From: Stutzerimonas stutzeri SDM-LAC | Lineage (GTDB): Bacteria; Pseudomonadota; Gammaproteobacteria; Pseudomonadales; Pseudomonadaceae | DNA length: 63,289 nt | Direction: 5' to 3' | Assembly: GCF_000235745.1 (NCBI RefSeq) | Contig: NZ_AGSX01000048.1 | Coordinates: 1-63,289, forward strand | Shown: positions 17,036 to 25,721 of the stretch, one piece after another | Position numbering within the stretch: position 1 is the stretch's first letter | How the letters are laid out: the number at the start of each line of letters is the position of its first letter | Made by a program: the position numbers and the translations under genes | The notes under the pieces: generated by a model | What the model saw: the letters and a program-made list of their open reading frames with translations, nothing else | What the model was told of the DNA's origin: nothing | Database searches by the model: none

Positions 17036-17923
17036 TCAACTGCGGCGTTCCACGATAAAGCAAGCCAGTCGGCGCAGCGGCTCGGCGCTGGGCCCGAACG
17101 GGGCGACGGCGTCTAGCGCCAGGTCACGCAACTCCAGCGCATAGGCCTTGGCGCTGTTCATGCCGAGCAGTGACGGGTAGGTGGGTTTGTCGCGCGCGAT
17201 GTCGGCACCCTGGTGTTTGCCCAGCGTAGCGGTGTCGCTTTCCACATCGAGGATGTCGTCTTGTACTTGGAACGCCAGGCCCACCGCTTGAGCGTACTGC
17301 TGCAATGCCGCCAGTTTCTGCTCATCGGAGCGACCGCTGGCGAGCGCGCCGAGACGTACGCTGACCTCGATCAGCGCACCGGTCTTGTGTCGGTGCATCA
17401 GCTCCAGCGCATTGCGATCCAGTTTGCGGCCCACCGATCCGAGATCGATCGCCTGCCCGCCGACCATCCCGGCCGGACCCGCTGCGCGAGCGAGGCTGGT
17501 GAACATCTCCAGGCGCAGCGCCGGATCCTGCGGGTTGTGCGCCTCGGTCGCCAGCGTCTCGAAGGCCAGGGTTTGCAGACCGTCGCCGGCGAGGATCGCG
17601 CAGGCTTCGTCGAATGCCTTGTGCGTGGTGGGTTGGCCACGACGCAGGTCATCGTCGTCCATCGCCGGCAGGTCGTCATGCACCAGCGAATAGGCATGGA
17701 TCAGCTCGACAGCACAGGCGGCACCATCGGCCAGCGCAACCTCACCGTCGAGCGCTTCGCACGCGGCATAGACCAGCAGCGGGCGGACGCGCTTGCCCCC
17801 ATTCATCACGCTGTAGCGCATGGCTTGGTAAAGACGGTCGAGTTGCGGCCGCGGCGGGGTGAAGAGGGTGTCGAGGCAGTTGTCGACGCGTTGCTGGCAG
17901 CGTTTCTGGTAGGCGCCGATCAT
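17036..17923 (-). CDS. ispA: (2E,6E)-farnesyl diphosphate synthase
   Basis: A 295-residue prenyl synthase making C15 farnesyl diphosphate from IPP and DMAPP/GPP. Both aspartate-rich motifs are present: [18 protein letters not shown] (first, DDxxxxD type) near 83-100 and [13 protein letters not shown] (second) near 225-237, with GGKRVRP at 45. The start ATG overlaps the xseB stop in ATGA, so the genes are coupled. It supplies precursors for ubiquinone, undecaprenyl and haem O. Confidence 0.97.
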   Translation of the reverse strand: MIGAYQKRCQQRVDNCLDTLFTPPRPQLDRLYQAMRYSVMNGGKRVRPLLVYAACEALDGEVALADGAACAVELIHAYSLVHDDLPAMDDDDLRRGQPTTHKAFDEACAILAGDGLQTLAFETLATEAHNPQDPALRLEMFTSLARAAGPAGMVGGQAIDLGSVGRKLDRNALELMHRHKTGALIEVSVRLGALASGRSDEQKLAALQQYAQAVGLAFQVQDDILDVESDTATLGKHQGADIARDKPTYPSLLGMNSAKAYALELRDLALDAVAPFGPSAEPLRRLACFIVERRS

Positions 17924-18162
17924 GCTTGCGGGTCCACCTCGAAGGGCGCTTCCTGCAACTTGCCGTCGCGCTCCAGCAGGATCTGCACCTTCTGCTCGGC
18001 CTGGCTCAGGGCTGCCTGGCAATCGCGGGTGAGGCCGATGCCTTGCTCGAAGCAGGTCAGCGAATCCTCCAGCGACAGCTCGCCGCTTTCCAGACGTTCG
18101 ACCAGCTGTTGCAGCTCGGCGAGGGATTGTTCGAAATCGAGGGCGACTTTCTTGCGGGCCAT
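17920..18162 (-). CDS. xseB: exodeoxyribonuclease VII small subunit
   Basis: An 80-residue XseB, the normal size. The core [28 protein letters not shown] and the coiled region [23 protein letters not shown] are typical. It joins XseA to form exonuclease VII, which degrades single-stranded DNA; xseA is not in the window. It is the first gene of the xseB-ispA pair, with a four-base overlap to ispA. Confidence 0.96.
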   Translation of the reverse strand: MARKKVALDFEQSLAELQQLVERLESGELSLEDSLTCFEQGIGLTRDCQAALSQAEQKVQILLERDGKLQEAPFEVDPQA

Positions 18163-18257
18163 GACGGAACCTGTTCTCTGCGGCTGCTCTGAAACGGGCG
18201 CGACACTAGCAGAGCTGGCGGGCAGAAGCCATAAGCCAAGCGGGCTAGGTCACGTCG

Positions 18258-19043
18258 CTAGGCGCCTGTTGATGCTGGCCAATACGTGGCCTGGAAGTAA
18301 TAAAGAGTCATGAGGCTACCGACCAGAATGACGAACAGGCGCAACCAGGTTGGCGGCAATTTCTTGCTCAGTGCGCCGCCAGCGTAGCCGCCGAGCGTGG
18401 TGCCCACCAGCAGGATCGCCAGCTCGTAGCCACTCACCCGACCGGCGATCACGAAGGTCGCCGTGGCCACGCTGTAGATCACTGCAGAGATCAGGTTTTT
18501 CAGCGCGTTGGCGCGGACCAACTGGTGGCCTTCGATGGAAAAGGCCGCCAATTGCAGGATGCCCATGCCGGCGCCGAAGTAGCCGCCGTAGATCGAGACC
18601 AGTCCGTGAGCGGCCAGCGATGTTGGGGCGTGAGGCGGCACCGCATTGCTGTCCTTGCGGCGCGCGGCGAGCCAGCGGCTCAGCCACGGGCTGGCGGCGA
18701 ACAGTGCGGTAGCGAGCAATAGCAGCCAGGGAATGAGCAGGCTGAAGACGTCATCGCCGCTGGCCAGCAGCAACAGGCCACCCAGCAGACCACCGACCAG
18801 GCCCGCCAGCAGCAGGGGGATCAGGTAGCGGCCAAGGGGGCGCAACGCCGAGCGTGCTGCCCAGGCGGCGGCGAGGCTGGCGGGCCAGAGCGCTACGGCA
18901 TTCGTCGCGTTGGCGGTCACGGGTGGCAAGCCGGTTGCCAGCAGTGCGGGAAACGAAAAGAAGGTGCCGCCGCCTGCGAGTGCGTTCATGCCTCCCGCAG
19001 CAAAGCCGGCAGCGATCAACAGCAGCATATCGAACAAGGGCAT
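18258..19043 (-). CDS. TauE/SafE-family membrane transporter (sulfite/organic anion exporter family)
   Basis: A 261-residue protein with seven to eight hydrophobic segments. The signature GFAAGGMNALAGGGTFFSFPALLATGLPP near the N-terminus and GYFGAGMGILQLAAF in the middle are the paired half-repeats of the TauE/SafE family, followed by ANALKNLISAVI. Members export sulfite or sulfoacetate, but most, like this one, have no known substrate. The ATG at 19041-19043 fits the first membrane helix. It stands alone between xseB and the cadR-like gene, so context gives no substrate. Confidence 0.88.
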   Translation of the reverse strand: MPLFDMLLLIAAGFAAGGMNALAGGGTFFSFPALLATGLPPVTANATNAVALWPASLAAAWAARSALRPLGRYLIPLLLAGLVGGLLGGLLLLASGDDVFSLLIPWLLLLATALFAASPWLSRWLAARRKDSNAVPPHAPTSLAAHGLVSIYGGYFGAGMGILQLAAFSIEGHQLVRANALKNLISAVIYSVATATFVIAGRVSGYELAILLVGTTLGGYAGGALSKKLPPTWLRLFVILVGSLMTLYYFQATYWPASTGA

Positions 19044-19232
19044 TGGAAAGGCTCGCGGCAAAAAGAGCCGAAGAGTATCGCTGCCGCTCTGTTGCGCCAA
19101 GCAGGCCATTTGCAGTTCTAAGCAACGACCAATGCCAGCGAGGCGCCGCTAGACCGTGTTTTGTTCTCGGACGAACTGGGCGCATGCCAGGTCTCGCTGG
19201 TAGCGGACTGGCCGCGGGCGAGAAACTGCTGC

Positions 19233-19652
19233 CTACGGCTGCGTATCGTCGCCAGCCATCGGCGTACTGATCAGCTCGTTGAGAATGCCGCAGCCGTGCA
19301 TGGCGCTGTTGCCCGTGCAGCAGCTGCGCAATTCTTGCAACTGGCGTTCAAGGACATGAAGGTTTTGCAGTCGCGTGCGGACGCGTTCGAGCTGCTCGTC
19401 GATCAACAGGTTGATGTCTTCACAGCTGGCATCCGGGTGGTTGGAGAACTCCAGCAGCCGGCGAATATCAGCCAGACCGATGTCCAGAGCGCGGCAATGG
19501 CGGATGAACGTCAGCTGCGCCAGCTGCTTGGATGAATAGGACCGATAGCCGTTGGCGCCGCGCTCCGGGGCAGGCATCAAGCCAATCTTTTCGTAATAGC
19601 GAATGGTCTCGACGTCGACCTCGGCCGCTGTGCTCAGCTCGCCTATGCGCAT
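19233..19652 (-). CDS. cadR: MerR-family heavy-metal regulator (CadR/PbrR type)
   Basis: A 139-residue MerR regulator. The N-terminal helix-turn-helix is MRIGELSTAAEVDVETIRYYEKIGLMPAPER, with a long dimerisation helix. The metal-binding cysteines are in DASCEDINLL and in LRSCCTGNSAMHGCGIL, the arrangement of CadR/PbrR/ZntR proteins for Cd, Pb or Zn. I chose the second of two adjacent ATGs (19650-19652), five bases after GGAGG. It is divergent from a CDF transporter and probably twists the MerR-type promoter at 19693-19723. Which metal is sensed cannot be told from sequence. Confidence 0.9.
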   Translation of the reverse strand: MRIGELSTAAEVDVETIRYYEKIGLMPAPERGANGYRSYSSKQLAQLTFIRHCRALDIGLADIRRLLEFSNHPDASCEDINLLIDEQLERVRTRLQNLHVLERQLQELRSCCTGNSAMHGCGILNELISTPMAGDDTQP

Positions 19653-19692
19653 CATGGCCTCCTGCTTATTGGGTTGGCTCGGCAAAAGACTC

Positions 19693-19723
19693 TTGACCCT
19701 GGAGTTGCTCCAGGGTGTGCAAT
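19693..19723 (+). promoter_or_regulatory. MerR-type promoter with operator dyad
   Basis: A -35 TTGACC (19693-19698) and a -10-like TGCAAT (19718-19723) are separated by 19 bp, the long spacer typical of MerR-activated promoters. Between them lies a perfect dyad with 9-bp arms ACCCTGGAG and CTCCAGGGT and a 3-bp centre (19696-19716). The arms match known CadR/PbrR boxes at ACCCT and AGGGT. It points toward the CDF transporter. Confidence 0.88.
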
Positions 19724-19753
19724 GGCGCCGAATATAGTTCAGGAGGACATCCA

Positions 19754-20413
19754 ATGTCGTCGAGATGCTGTGATTCCGGTTGCTCAACCCCGGCGGTCAA
19801 TCCGGGCTTTCGCAAGGCGTTGTGGGTCGCGCTGGCGATCAATCTGCTCATGTTTGTCGTGGAAATCATCAGCGGGATTCGTTCCGGCTCGGTTTCCTTG
19901 CTGGCGGATGCCATCGACTTTGCGGGCGATGCGGCCAACTACGGGATCACCCTGGTGGTGTTGTCGATGGGGCTGGTCTGGCGATCGCGCGCGGCCATGG
20001 TAAAGGGCTTGTCGATGCTGGCCTTTGGCGTGCTCGTACTGGGCCGAGCCGGCTGGGCAGTGTACGCCGACGTGGTGCCCGAACCGCTGACCATGGGCAT
20101 CGTCGGCACGCTGGCATTGGTTGCCAATGTCATCGTTGCGGTGATGCTCTACACCTTCCGCGAAGGCGATTCCAACATGCGTTCGGTCTGGCTGTGCAGC
20201 CGCAATGACGCAATCGGCAACATCGCCGTGATGATTGCCGCTGCCGGGGTGTTCGGCACTGGCGCCGGCTGGCCTGATCTGGTCGTGGCGCTGGTCATGG
20301 CCGGGCTTGCGTTGTCAGCCGGCTTCTCGGTCGTTCGGCAGGCGCGCCAAGAGCTGAAATTCCACTCAGCGACTCCGGGCGAAGCTGTCTCGACAGACAC
20401 CAAGGCGGGTTGA
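19754..20413 (+). CDS. CDF-family metal cation exporter
   Basis: A 219-residue cation diffusion facilitator with six hydrophobic segments. The metal-site helix 2 carries LLADAIDFAGDAANY (D-x-x-x-D) and helix 5 carries SRNDAIGNIAVM. A cysteine-rich N-terminus (MSSRCCDSGCS) may bind metal. The long cytoplasmic C-terminal domain of full CDF proteins is missing, as in the short cadR-linked type. AGGAGG lies seven bases before ATG 19754. It is driven by the MerR-type promoter shared with the regulator, so it probably exports Cd, Zn, Co or Pb. Confidence 0.88.
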   Translation: MSSRCCDSGCSTPAVNPGFRKALWVALAINLLMFVVEIISGIRSGSVSLLADAIDFAGDAANYGITLVVLSMGLVWRSRAAMVKGLSMLAFGVLVLGRAGWAVYADVVPEPLTMGIVGTLALVANVIVAVMLYTFREGDSNMRSVWLCSRNDAIGNIAVMIAAAGVFGTGAGWPDLVVALVMAGLALSAGFSVVRQARQELKFHSATPGEAVSTDTKAG

Positions 20414-20471
20414 CGGAGCCATGGGTCGAAATCTGCCCGGCCGGGCCGTGGCAGGGCGCCCATGCGTGGCC

Positions 20472-21470
20472 CTAACTGGCGATGGCGGCGACCAGCGCGA
20501 TGACGAGTACGGCGATCACTGCCAGGCCACCGGCGGCCAGTTTACCGACCGTTTCGGCACTCAAACCGAGAGCCTTGTCCTTCACCTGACTGCCGAACCG
20601 GCCGTCGATTCGGTGCAGTCCGTCGACCGGCTGGAACAGGTTGTCTGGCTGTTCATCACTGGCCGGTTCATCCGTCATCTGCCCACTCCAGGCCTGTTTG
20701 GCCATCATCCGGTCGAGCAGGCCAGGCATGAACATGTTGCCGATGATCGCCTGGAGCGAGGCGCGCCCCAGCCAGAGTTCACGCGGTGCATCGGTCGCGG
20801 CGCGCAGAATCGCGCGTGCGGCCACCTCCGGGGTATGGATGGGCGGAACCGGCTGCGGGCGTTTGCCCATCTTGTTACGCGACCAGTCGAACTGCGGCGT
20901 GTTGTGCGCGGGAAGCTGGACCATGGTCAACCGGATCTGGCTGTTGGTATGAATGAGCTCGCAGCGCAGCGAATCGGTAAAACCTCGGATCGCGAATTTC
21001 GCCGCGCAGTAGGCTGATTGCAGCGGAATCGAACGGTACGACAACGCTGATCCGACCTGGACGATGGTGCCGCGGTTGCGAGCCTCCATATAGCGCAGCG
21101 CCGCCAGCGTACCGTGAACGAAACCCAGATAAGTCACCTCGGTGACCCGCTTGAATTCCGCGGCGCTGGTTTTGTTGACTGGCCCGAAGACCGTGGCCAT
21201 GGCGGCATTGACCCATACCTCGATCGGGCCCAGCTCCGCTTCGATTCGCTCGGCGGCGTAATCGATGGCTTCGGCATCGGCGACATCGGCTGAAATCGCC
21301 AACACCTTCGCCCCGGCCGCTTGCAGCTCTTTGCGTGTGTCGGCCAGGCCCTGCTCACCGCGTGCGATCACCGCCACGCGAAACCCCGCCTGCGCGAACG
21401 CATGGGCCGTTGCGCGGCCTACGCCAGCAGTGCCTCCACAGATCACGGCAGTCTGTTCGCGGTCGCTCAT
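20472..21470 (-). CDS. short-chain dehydrogenase/reductase with C-terminal membrane anchor
   Basis: A 332-residue SDR. The Rossmann motif is GGTAGVGRATAHAFAQAG near 12-29, NAAM appears in place of NNAG, and the active site is S-x13-Y-x3-K within VGSALSYRSIPLQSAYCAAKFA. The C-terminus ends in a hydrophobic helix (KLAAGGLAVIAVLVIALVAA), so the enzyme is probably tail-anchored. The substrate is unknown. It begins 23 bases after the VKOR/SPW gene on the same strand, indicating an operon. Confidence 0.88.
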   Translation of the reverse strand: MSDREQTAVICGGTAGVGRATAHAFAQAGFRVAVIARGEQGLADTRKELQAAGAKVLAISADVADAEAIDYAAERIEAELGPIEVWVNAAMATVFGPVNKTSAAEFKRVTEVTYLGFVHGTLAALRYMEARNRGTIVQVGSALSYRSIPLQSAYCAAKFAIRGFTDSLRCELIHTNSQIRLTMVQLPAHNTPQFDWSRNKMGKRPQPVPPIHTPEVAARAILRAATDAPRELWLGRASLQAIIGNMFMPGLLDRMMAKQAWSGQMTDEPASDEQPDNLFQPVDGLHRIDGRFGSQVKDKALGLSAETVGKLAAGGLAVIAVLVIALVAAIAS

Positions 21471-21493
21471 TTGAAAGCTCCTGTCTTCAAGGG

Positions 21494-22954
21494 TTAGCGC
21501 AGCAGCGCGTTCCAGCCCGCATAACGGTGGCGGATCGGTCCGCGCGGCAGGCTCAGACCAATGACCAGTAAGCCGGCGATCAGGCTGCCGGCGGTAGCGG
21601 CGAAGCCGGCGCCCTCCAGAAATGACGGAGCGGCGATCAGCCAGGCGCCAATCGGCAAGTTGAGAAAGCGCAGCGGACGTGCGACTTCAGCGAAGGCCAG
21701 CACCGAGACGGTGATCAACAATGAACCCATCAGGTGGTCGCTGTTGGCCATCGATCCTTCAGTGCCGAAAATCAGGCGGGTGCACATCAGCCAGACGCCG
21801 AGGATGCAGAGCAGGGCAAGGCCCCACGGCAAGTTCACGCCGCGCAGGCCTTTCAACGTCATGGATGACAAGCTGCCGTCGAACTCGGGAGTGTTGTCTT
21901 CCCGTGCGCCTTTCATTGCATCGCCGTGCCAGAAGGTCTTCCAGAAGGGTTTGCCACGCTGGCGGGCATCCTTGAGGAACTGCCCCATGGCCACCAGCTC
22001 ATCCAGCGCGTAGGGCATCATCACCAGCATCGCTAGCGCCTGGATCAGGCAGAGCGTGCACCAGGTGTTGATGAAGATCGGCTGGGCGATGATGAAGAAG
22101 ATGCTCACCGCCCCCAGCGGCACTACCACCACGCCGAACGCGGCGACCATCCAGGGCATGGTTCGCCAGCGTCGCGCGTCGCCCATCACCGCCATCAGCA
22201 GTTCGATCATGTAGGCCATGACACCCACCCCGGCATCGGAAACCGGCCAGGCGCGTGACATATCGGAGGTGATGATGGTCTCGGTGCCGTTGGGGTCGAT
22301 GCCGAAAAATGGGTCCCAGGCGTTGGCCGTATGCCCTAACTGATAGCCGGCCAGATAGCGCGCCAGCAGGATGCCGATTACGGCGAGAAAGGCGATAGGC
22401 AGCCGTTGCATCCAGGTCGACGGGTTGTAGTCCCAGCCCGGCGGCACGGCGGCCTTCTGCATCATGCCGCTCATGCTCATGCCGGGCATCATCGGCACCA
22501 GGGTCGAGAAGGCGATCACCAGCCCGCCGACCAGCAGCGCGTTGCCATAGCTGGCCGGCGAAGGCGTCCAGAACAACAGCGGCGCGAACATCAGCCAGAG
22601 ACCCATGGCGGTATTCGCCCATTGCGCCCAGGCAATACGTTTCAGCGAAAGGATCGAAAACAGCACGATCAGCGCACCGCTGGCAACATCGTTCCAAGTC
22701 ATCAGCAGGGCGCGGGTGGCGACGTCCGGGAGTTCGCGCTCGGCCGCCAGCCTCAGTAAGTCGAGATCGGTTGGTGCGATGTTCAGGTAGCCGAAGATGA
22801 AGGGGGCGCTGAGCACCCAGAGACCCAGCAACGCATTGACGAAGTGGCACCAGAGCGTGGCGAGCCGGCGTCGCTCCATCATCTGCATGTGCGCGTCCAT
22901 GCTCATGTCCGACGGCATGGCGCCCTGTCTCAGGTATTCACCTTGATGCTCCAC
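21494..22954 (-). CDS. VKOR-family membrane protein fused to SPW repeats
   Basis: A 486-residue protein with about twelve hydrophobic segments. An N-terminal part has SPW-type repeats (GLWVLSAPFIFGY, GLWLMFAPLLFW), the centre a vitamin K epoxide reductase-like region with the CxxC of FINTWCTLCLIQALAM, and a third SPW-like repeat (GAWLIAAPSFLEG) closes the protein. VKOR proteins form disulfide relays with quinones; no thioredoxin domain is attached here. The start is a GTG after GGGGG; the ATG twelve codons later is an alternative. It is co-transcribed with the SDR. Confidence 0.8.
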   Translation of the reverse strand: MEHQGEYLRQGAMPSDMSMDAHMQMMERRRLATLWCHFVNALLGLWVLSAPFIFGYLNIAPTDLDLLRLAAERELPDVATRALLMTWNDVASGALIVLFSILSLKRIAWAQWANTAMGLWLMFAPLLFWTPSPASYGNALLVGGLVIAFSTLVPMMPGMSMSGMMQKAAVPPGWDYNPSTWMQRLPIAFLAVIGILLARYLAGYQLGHTANAWDPFFGIDPNGTETIITSDMSRAWPVSDAGVGVMAYMIELLMAVMGDARRWRTMPWMVAAFGVVVVPLGAVSIFFIIAQPIFINTWCTLCLIQALAMLVMMPYALDELVAMGQFLKDARQRGKPFWKTFWHGDAMKGAREDNTPEFDGSLSSMTLKGLRGVNLPWGLALLCILGVWLMCTRLIFGTEGSMANSDHLMGSLLITVSVLAFAEVARPLRFLNLPIGAWLIAAPSFLEGAGFAATAGSLIAGLLVIGLSLPRGPIRHRYAGWNALLR

Positions 22955-23157
22955 GAATCCCCCGCATGACCGGTCGTTGTACCGAGATCTGCCCAGGCAG
23001 CCGGGGCCGTCGCCTCGCTGGGGCGACAGGGGCTGCTGTTTAGTTGACCGGAGGGGGTTGGGTGAGTTGCAGAGAAATGCTCTGCATGCGGCTCGGCACG
23101 GGCTGCTGCGCTAAAACCCCCTGGCAAATGCGCAGCGGCCGGTCAGGTTGGCGGCGG

Positions 23158-23697
23158 TCACTCGGTCGATTCGGAGCAGCTTGGCTCGACGGTAAAGGTT
23201 TTGGACGAATCAACCAGGCCCACTTTCTCCAGCGTGCGGCGGCCAATCAGAACCGGGTAATTCATCTTGTCCCGGTCGTTCAGCGAGAACTGCTCTTCGT
23301 ACAACTGATTGCCGAGGCAGACCTTCATCATCACCACAGGGCGCTCTTCGGCGCCGCCTGCACCGCGTACCTTGATGTCCCGCACCATCTCGCGCTCCAG
23401 GCGTTTCTCGATTTTTTCGTCGGTATCGATATCTTGAAGTTCGAGGGTGAAACGCACCCAGTCGTCGCCATTTTTCTCGAATAGTTCGATGTCCTCGGCA
23501 TGCATCGAGGAGGTCAGCGCACCGGTGTCGAGCTTGAACTTCACAGCGACTTTCTCAGGGAAGATCAAACCTTCCTCGACCCAGCCGAGCACTTGTGGCG
23601 AGCCAGCAAACCCTGGCGTGCTGCCGAGCGACAGCGCGGCTGCGGCAAGCGTCAAGGGGACGAAGCGGTTACGAAGGGAGTTTCGGGCATGACGCAT
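23158..23697 (-). CDS. RimB-like retropepsin aspartic peptidase, secreted
   Basis: A 179-residue protein. The signal peptide runs to about residue 31 (LTLAAAALSLGSTPGFAG). The body matches the RimB/ATP-dependent zinc protease family, now seen as retropepsin-like: VAVKFKLDTGALTSSMHAEDIELF carries the D-T-G motif, and YPVLIGRRTLEKVGLVDSSKTF is the second conserved block. Unlike cytosolic RimB, which acts with RimK, this one is periplasmic, and there is no rimK here. The substrate is unknown. Confidence 0.82.
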   Translation of the reverse strand: MRHARNSLRNRFVPLTLAAAALSLGSTPGFAGSPQVLGWVEEGLIFPEKVAVKFKLDTGALTSSMHAEDIELFEKNGDDWVRFTLELQDIDTDEKIEKRLEREMVRDIKVRGAGGAEERPVVMMKVCLGNQLYEEQFSLNDRDKMNYPVLIGRRTLEKVGLVDSSKTFTVEPSCSESTE

Positions 23698-23983
23698 TTG
23701 AAACCTCGATCAGCCAAAGCTATGGTCTCGATAGAGTCGCCTTGTCTGGATCCGTTCACGTTTTTTTAAAGGCAGGCGAAGCGAAAACGCGGGCGAGAGA
23801 CCCTAACGCATCGACGACAATCCATTGCCATTTCTCATGACCGTCATTGAAAAAAACAATCGGACGGCTTCCGCGCGTTGCACTCCACAACTAGGGTCGC
23901 CTGCAATCAGCGCAATTCGCAGCGACCACTTTCGACCACATAGGAGGCAGTGAATTAGGGAAGCCCAACCTGAGAGGTGAACC

Positions 23984-24881
23984 ATGTTCGTCCATAACAA
24001 ACGACTTCAATACACCGTGCGAGTAGCCGCTCCGAATCCTGGGCTGGCCAACCTGATGCTCGAGCAATTTGGCGGACCGCAAGGCGAGCTAGCCGCTGCG
24101 ATGCGTTACTTCGTCCAAGGCATAGCCGAGGATGACCCAGGCCGCAAAGACATGCTGATGGACATTGCGACCGAAGAACTCAGCCACCTGGAAGTCATTG
24201 GCTCCATCGTCGGCATGCTCAACAAAGGTGCCAAGGGCGAGTTGTCTGAAGGTGTGGAAAAGGAAGCGGACCTGTATCGCTCCCTGACCGGCGGCGGCAA
24301 CGATTCGCACATCACCTCGCTGCTGTACGGCGGTGGTCCGGCGCTGACCAATTCGGCGGGTGTGCCGTGGACGGCGGCCTATGTCGACTCCATCGGTGAG
24401 CCGACCGCCGACCTGCGTTCCAATATTGCCGCCGAGGCGCGCGCCAAGATCGTCTATGAACGCCTGATCAACGTGACCGACGATCCGGGCATCAAGGATG
24501 CACTCAAATTCCTGATGACCCGCGAAATCGCGCACCAGAAATCATTCGAGAAGGCCTTGCACGCGATTCAACCCAACTTCCTCTCAGGGCAAACTGCCGG
24601 GTGAGCCAGAGTTTGCCAGCGTCTACTACAACCTTTCGCAGGGCGAGGGTGATCTGCGCGGTCCATGGAATCAGGGGCCGGAGTGGGAATTCGTCGAGAA
24701 CCCAGCGCCAGCTGTAGACGGCGGTGATGGGATGCCTTCCGTTGACCTGAGCAAGGCGCAGCAGAAAGTCGTGCAGCAGATGGCGGTGCGGACGCAGTCT
24801 GATGTTTCCGTCGACCCGATGACCGGGGCGGATCTCGGTTCGGGAGCCGCGGTGTCTGGGTCAGCTACGAAAAAAGGCTGA
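23984..24881 (+). pseudogene. manganese catalase, apparently frameshifted
   Basis: The first 206 residues read as a non-haem manganese catalase with the metal ligands in place: E35, E65 and H68 in ATEELSHLEV, a later glutamate in AAEARAKIVYERL, and the histidine of REIAHQKSFEKAL. At about 24587-24601 the frame breaks and stops at TGA 24602. One base out, the missing C-terminal part continues (LPGEPEFASVYYNLSQGEGD, RGPWNQGPEWEFVENP) to TGA 24881. One extra G in GGG at 24587-24589 would explain it. The di-manganese core could still fold, but the C-terminal tail that packs subunits is lost. A sequencing error is possible. Confidence 0.8.
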
Positions 24882-24988
24882 ACCGTCATGGTCGGTGCCG
24901 GTGTGGACGCACATCGGCATCGCCTCGACGCGGGTTTGGCTTACTGGGTGGGCTGTATCCCCGCGACCAACAAACCAACAGTGACTGC

Positions 24989-25717
24989 TCAGTCGTCACG
25001 CACCAGTCGCAAACCCAGGTGGGTCGGCGGCTGGCCTACCGAGCAGGCACCGCTGGAGGGGTTGCGCTCGAACTCCGACAGTACTGAAGGATGGCGTCCG
25101 GCAGCGATACGAATACCGCAAAACTCGCCGGCATTGCGCGAGAAGCAGGTTTCAGTCCATTCCCAGACATTTCCGCCGGCATCCAGCAAACCGTACTCGT
25201 TACTGCCATAGCCGCCGAAGGTCTTGAGCGCTTCTGGCAGGCGTTCGCGACTCGCGCGCTGTGCATACTCGGCCAGCCAGCGGCGGGCGGGGTTGCGCGG
25301 ATCATCCACCGTCGGCACCTCGTCTACGTAGGCCGAAGCGGCCGCCAGTACCCACTCAGCGTGCTGTGGCAACCGATAGTGATGGCCGCTGCGGCGCGAA
25401 AACCAAGCCGCATAGGCGTTGGCGTCCTGCCAGCTCAGTCCCACCGCTGGCAGCTGTGCCACCATCTCGTCGGCTGCAGATTCCAGCGCCGGGCAATCGC
25501 CGTCAGCAACGCATGCAGCGTACTCGGCTTGGCTTACCTGCCGCTGCATGATCGAAAATTCCTGTAGCGGCACTTCGTGAACCTCACTGCTCCCCGGCAA
25601 GTGATAGCGCGCCAGACCGGCCGGCACCCTGATCAGATCCGGCTCCTCCAGCGGCTCGCCGCAGGCGGCCAGCAGGCCAAGCAGCAGCGGTGCCGCGCGG
25701 TACACGAAGCGCTGCAT
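24989..25717 (-). CDS. nirV: NirV-like formylglycine-generating-enzyme-family lipoprotein
   Basis: A 242-residue protein of the FGE-sulfatase (SUMF1) fold. The N-terminus MQRFVYRAAPLLLGLLAAC has a lipobox. Fold motifs are QVSQAEYAACV, LPAVGLSWQDANAYAAWFSRR, YRLPQHAEWVLAA and GNVWEWTETC. The catalytic cysteine pair of true FGE is not evident, so it is probably not a sulfatase activator. A gene of this family commonly follows nirK and is called nirV; its role in nitrite reductase maturation is only suggested. It starts four bases after nirK on the same strand. Confidence 0.85.
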   Translation of the reverse strand: MQRFVYRAAPLLLGLLAACGEPLEEPDLIRVPAGLARYHLPGSSEVHEVPLQEFSIMQRQVSQAEYAACVADGDCPALESAADEMVAQLPAVGLSWQDANAYAAWFSRRSGHHYRLPQHAEWVLAAASAYVDEVPTVDDPRNPARRWLAEYAQRASRERLPEALKTFGGYGSNEYGLLDAGGNVWEWTETCFSRNAGEFCGIRIAAGRHPSVLSEFERNPSSGACSVGQPPTHLGLRLVRDD

Positions 25718-25721
25718 GGTC

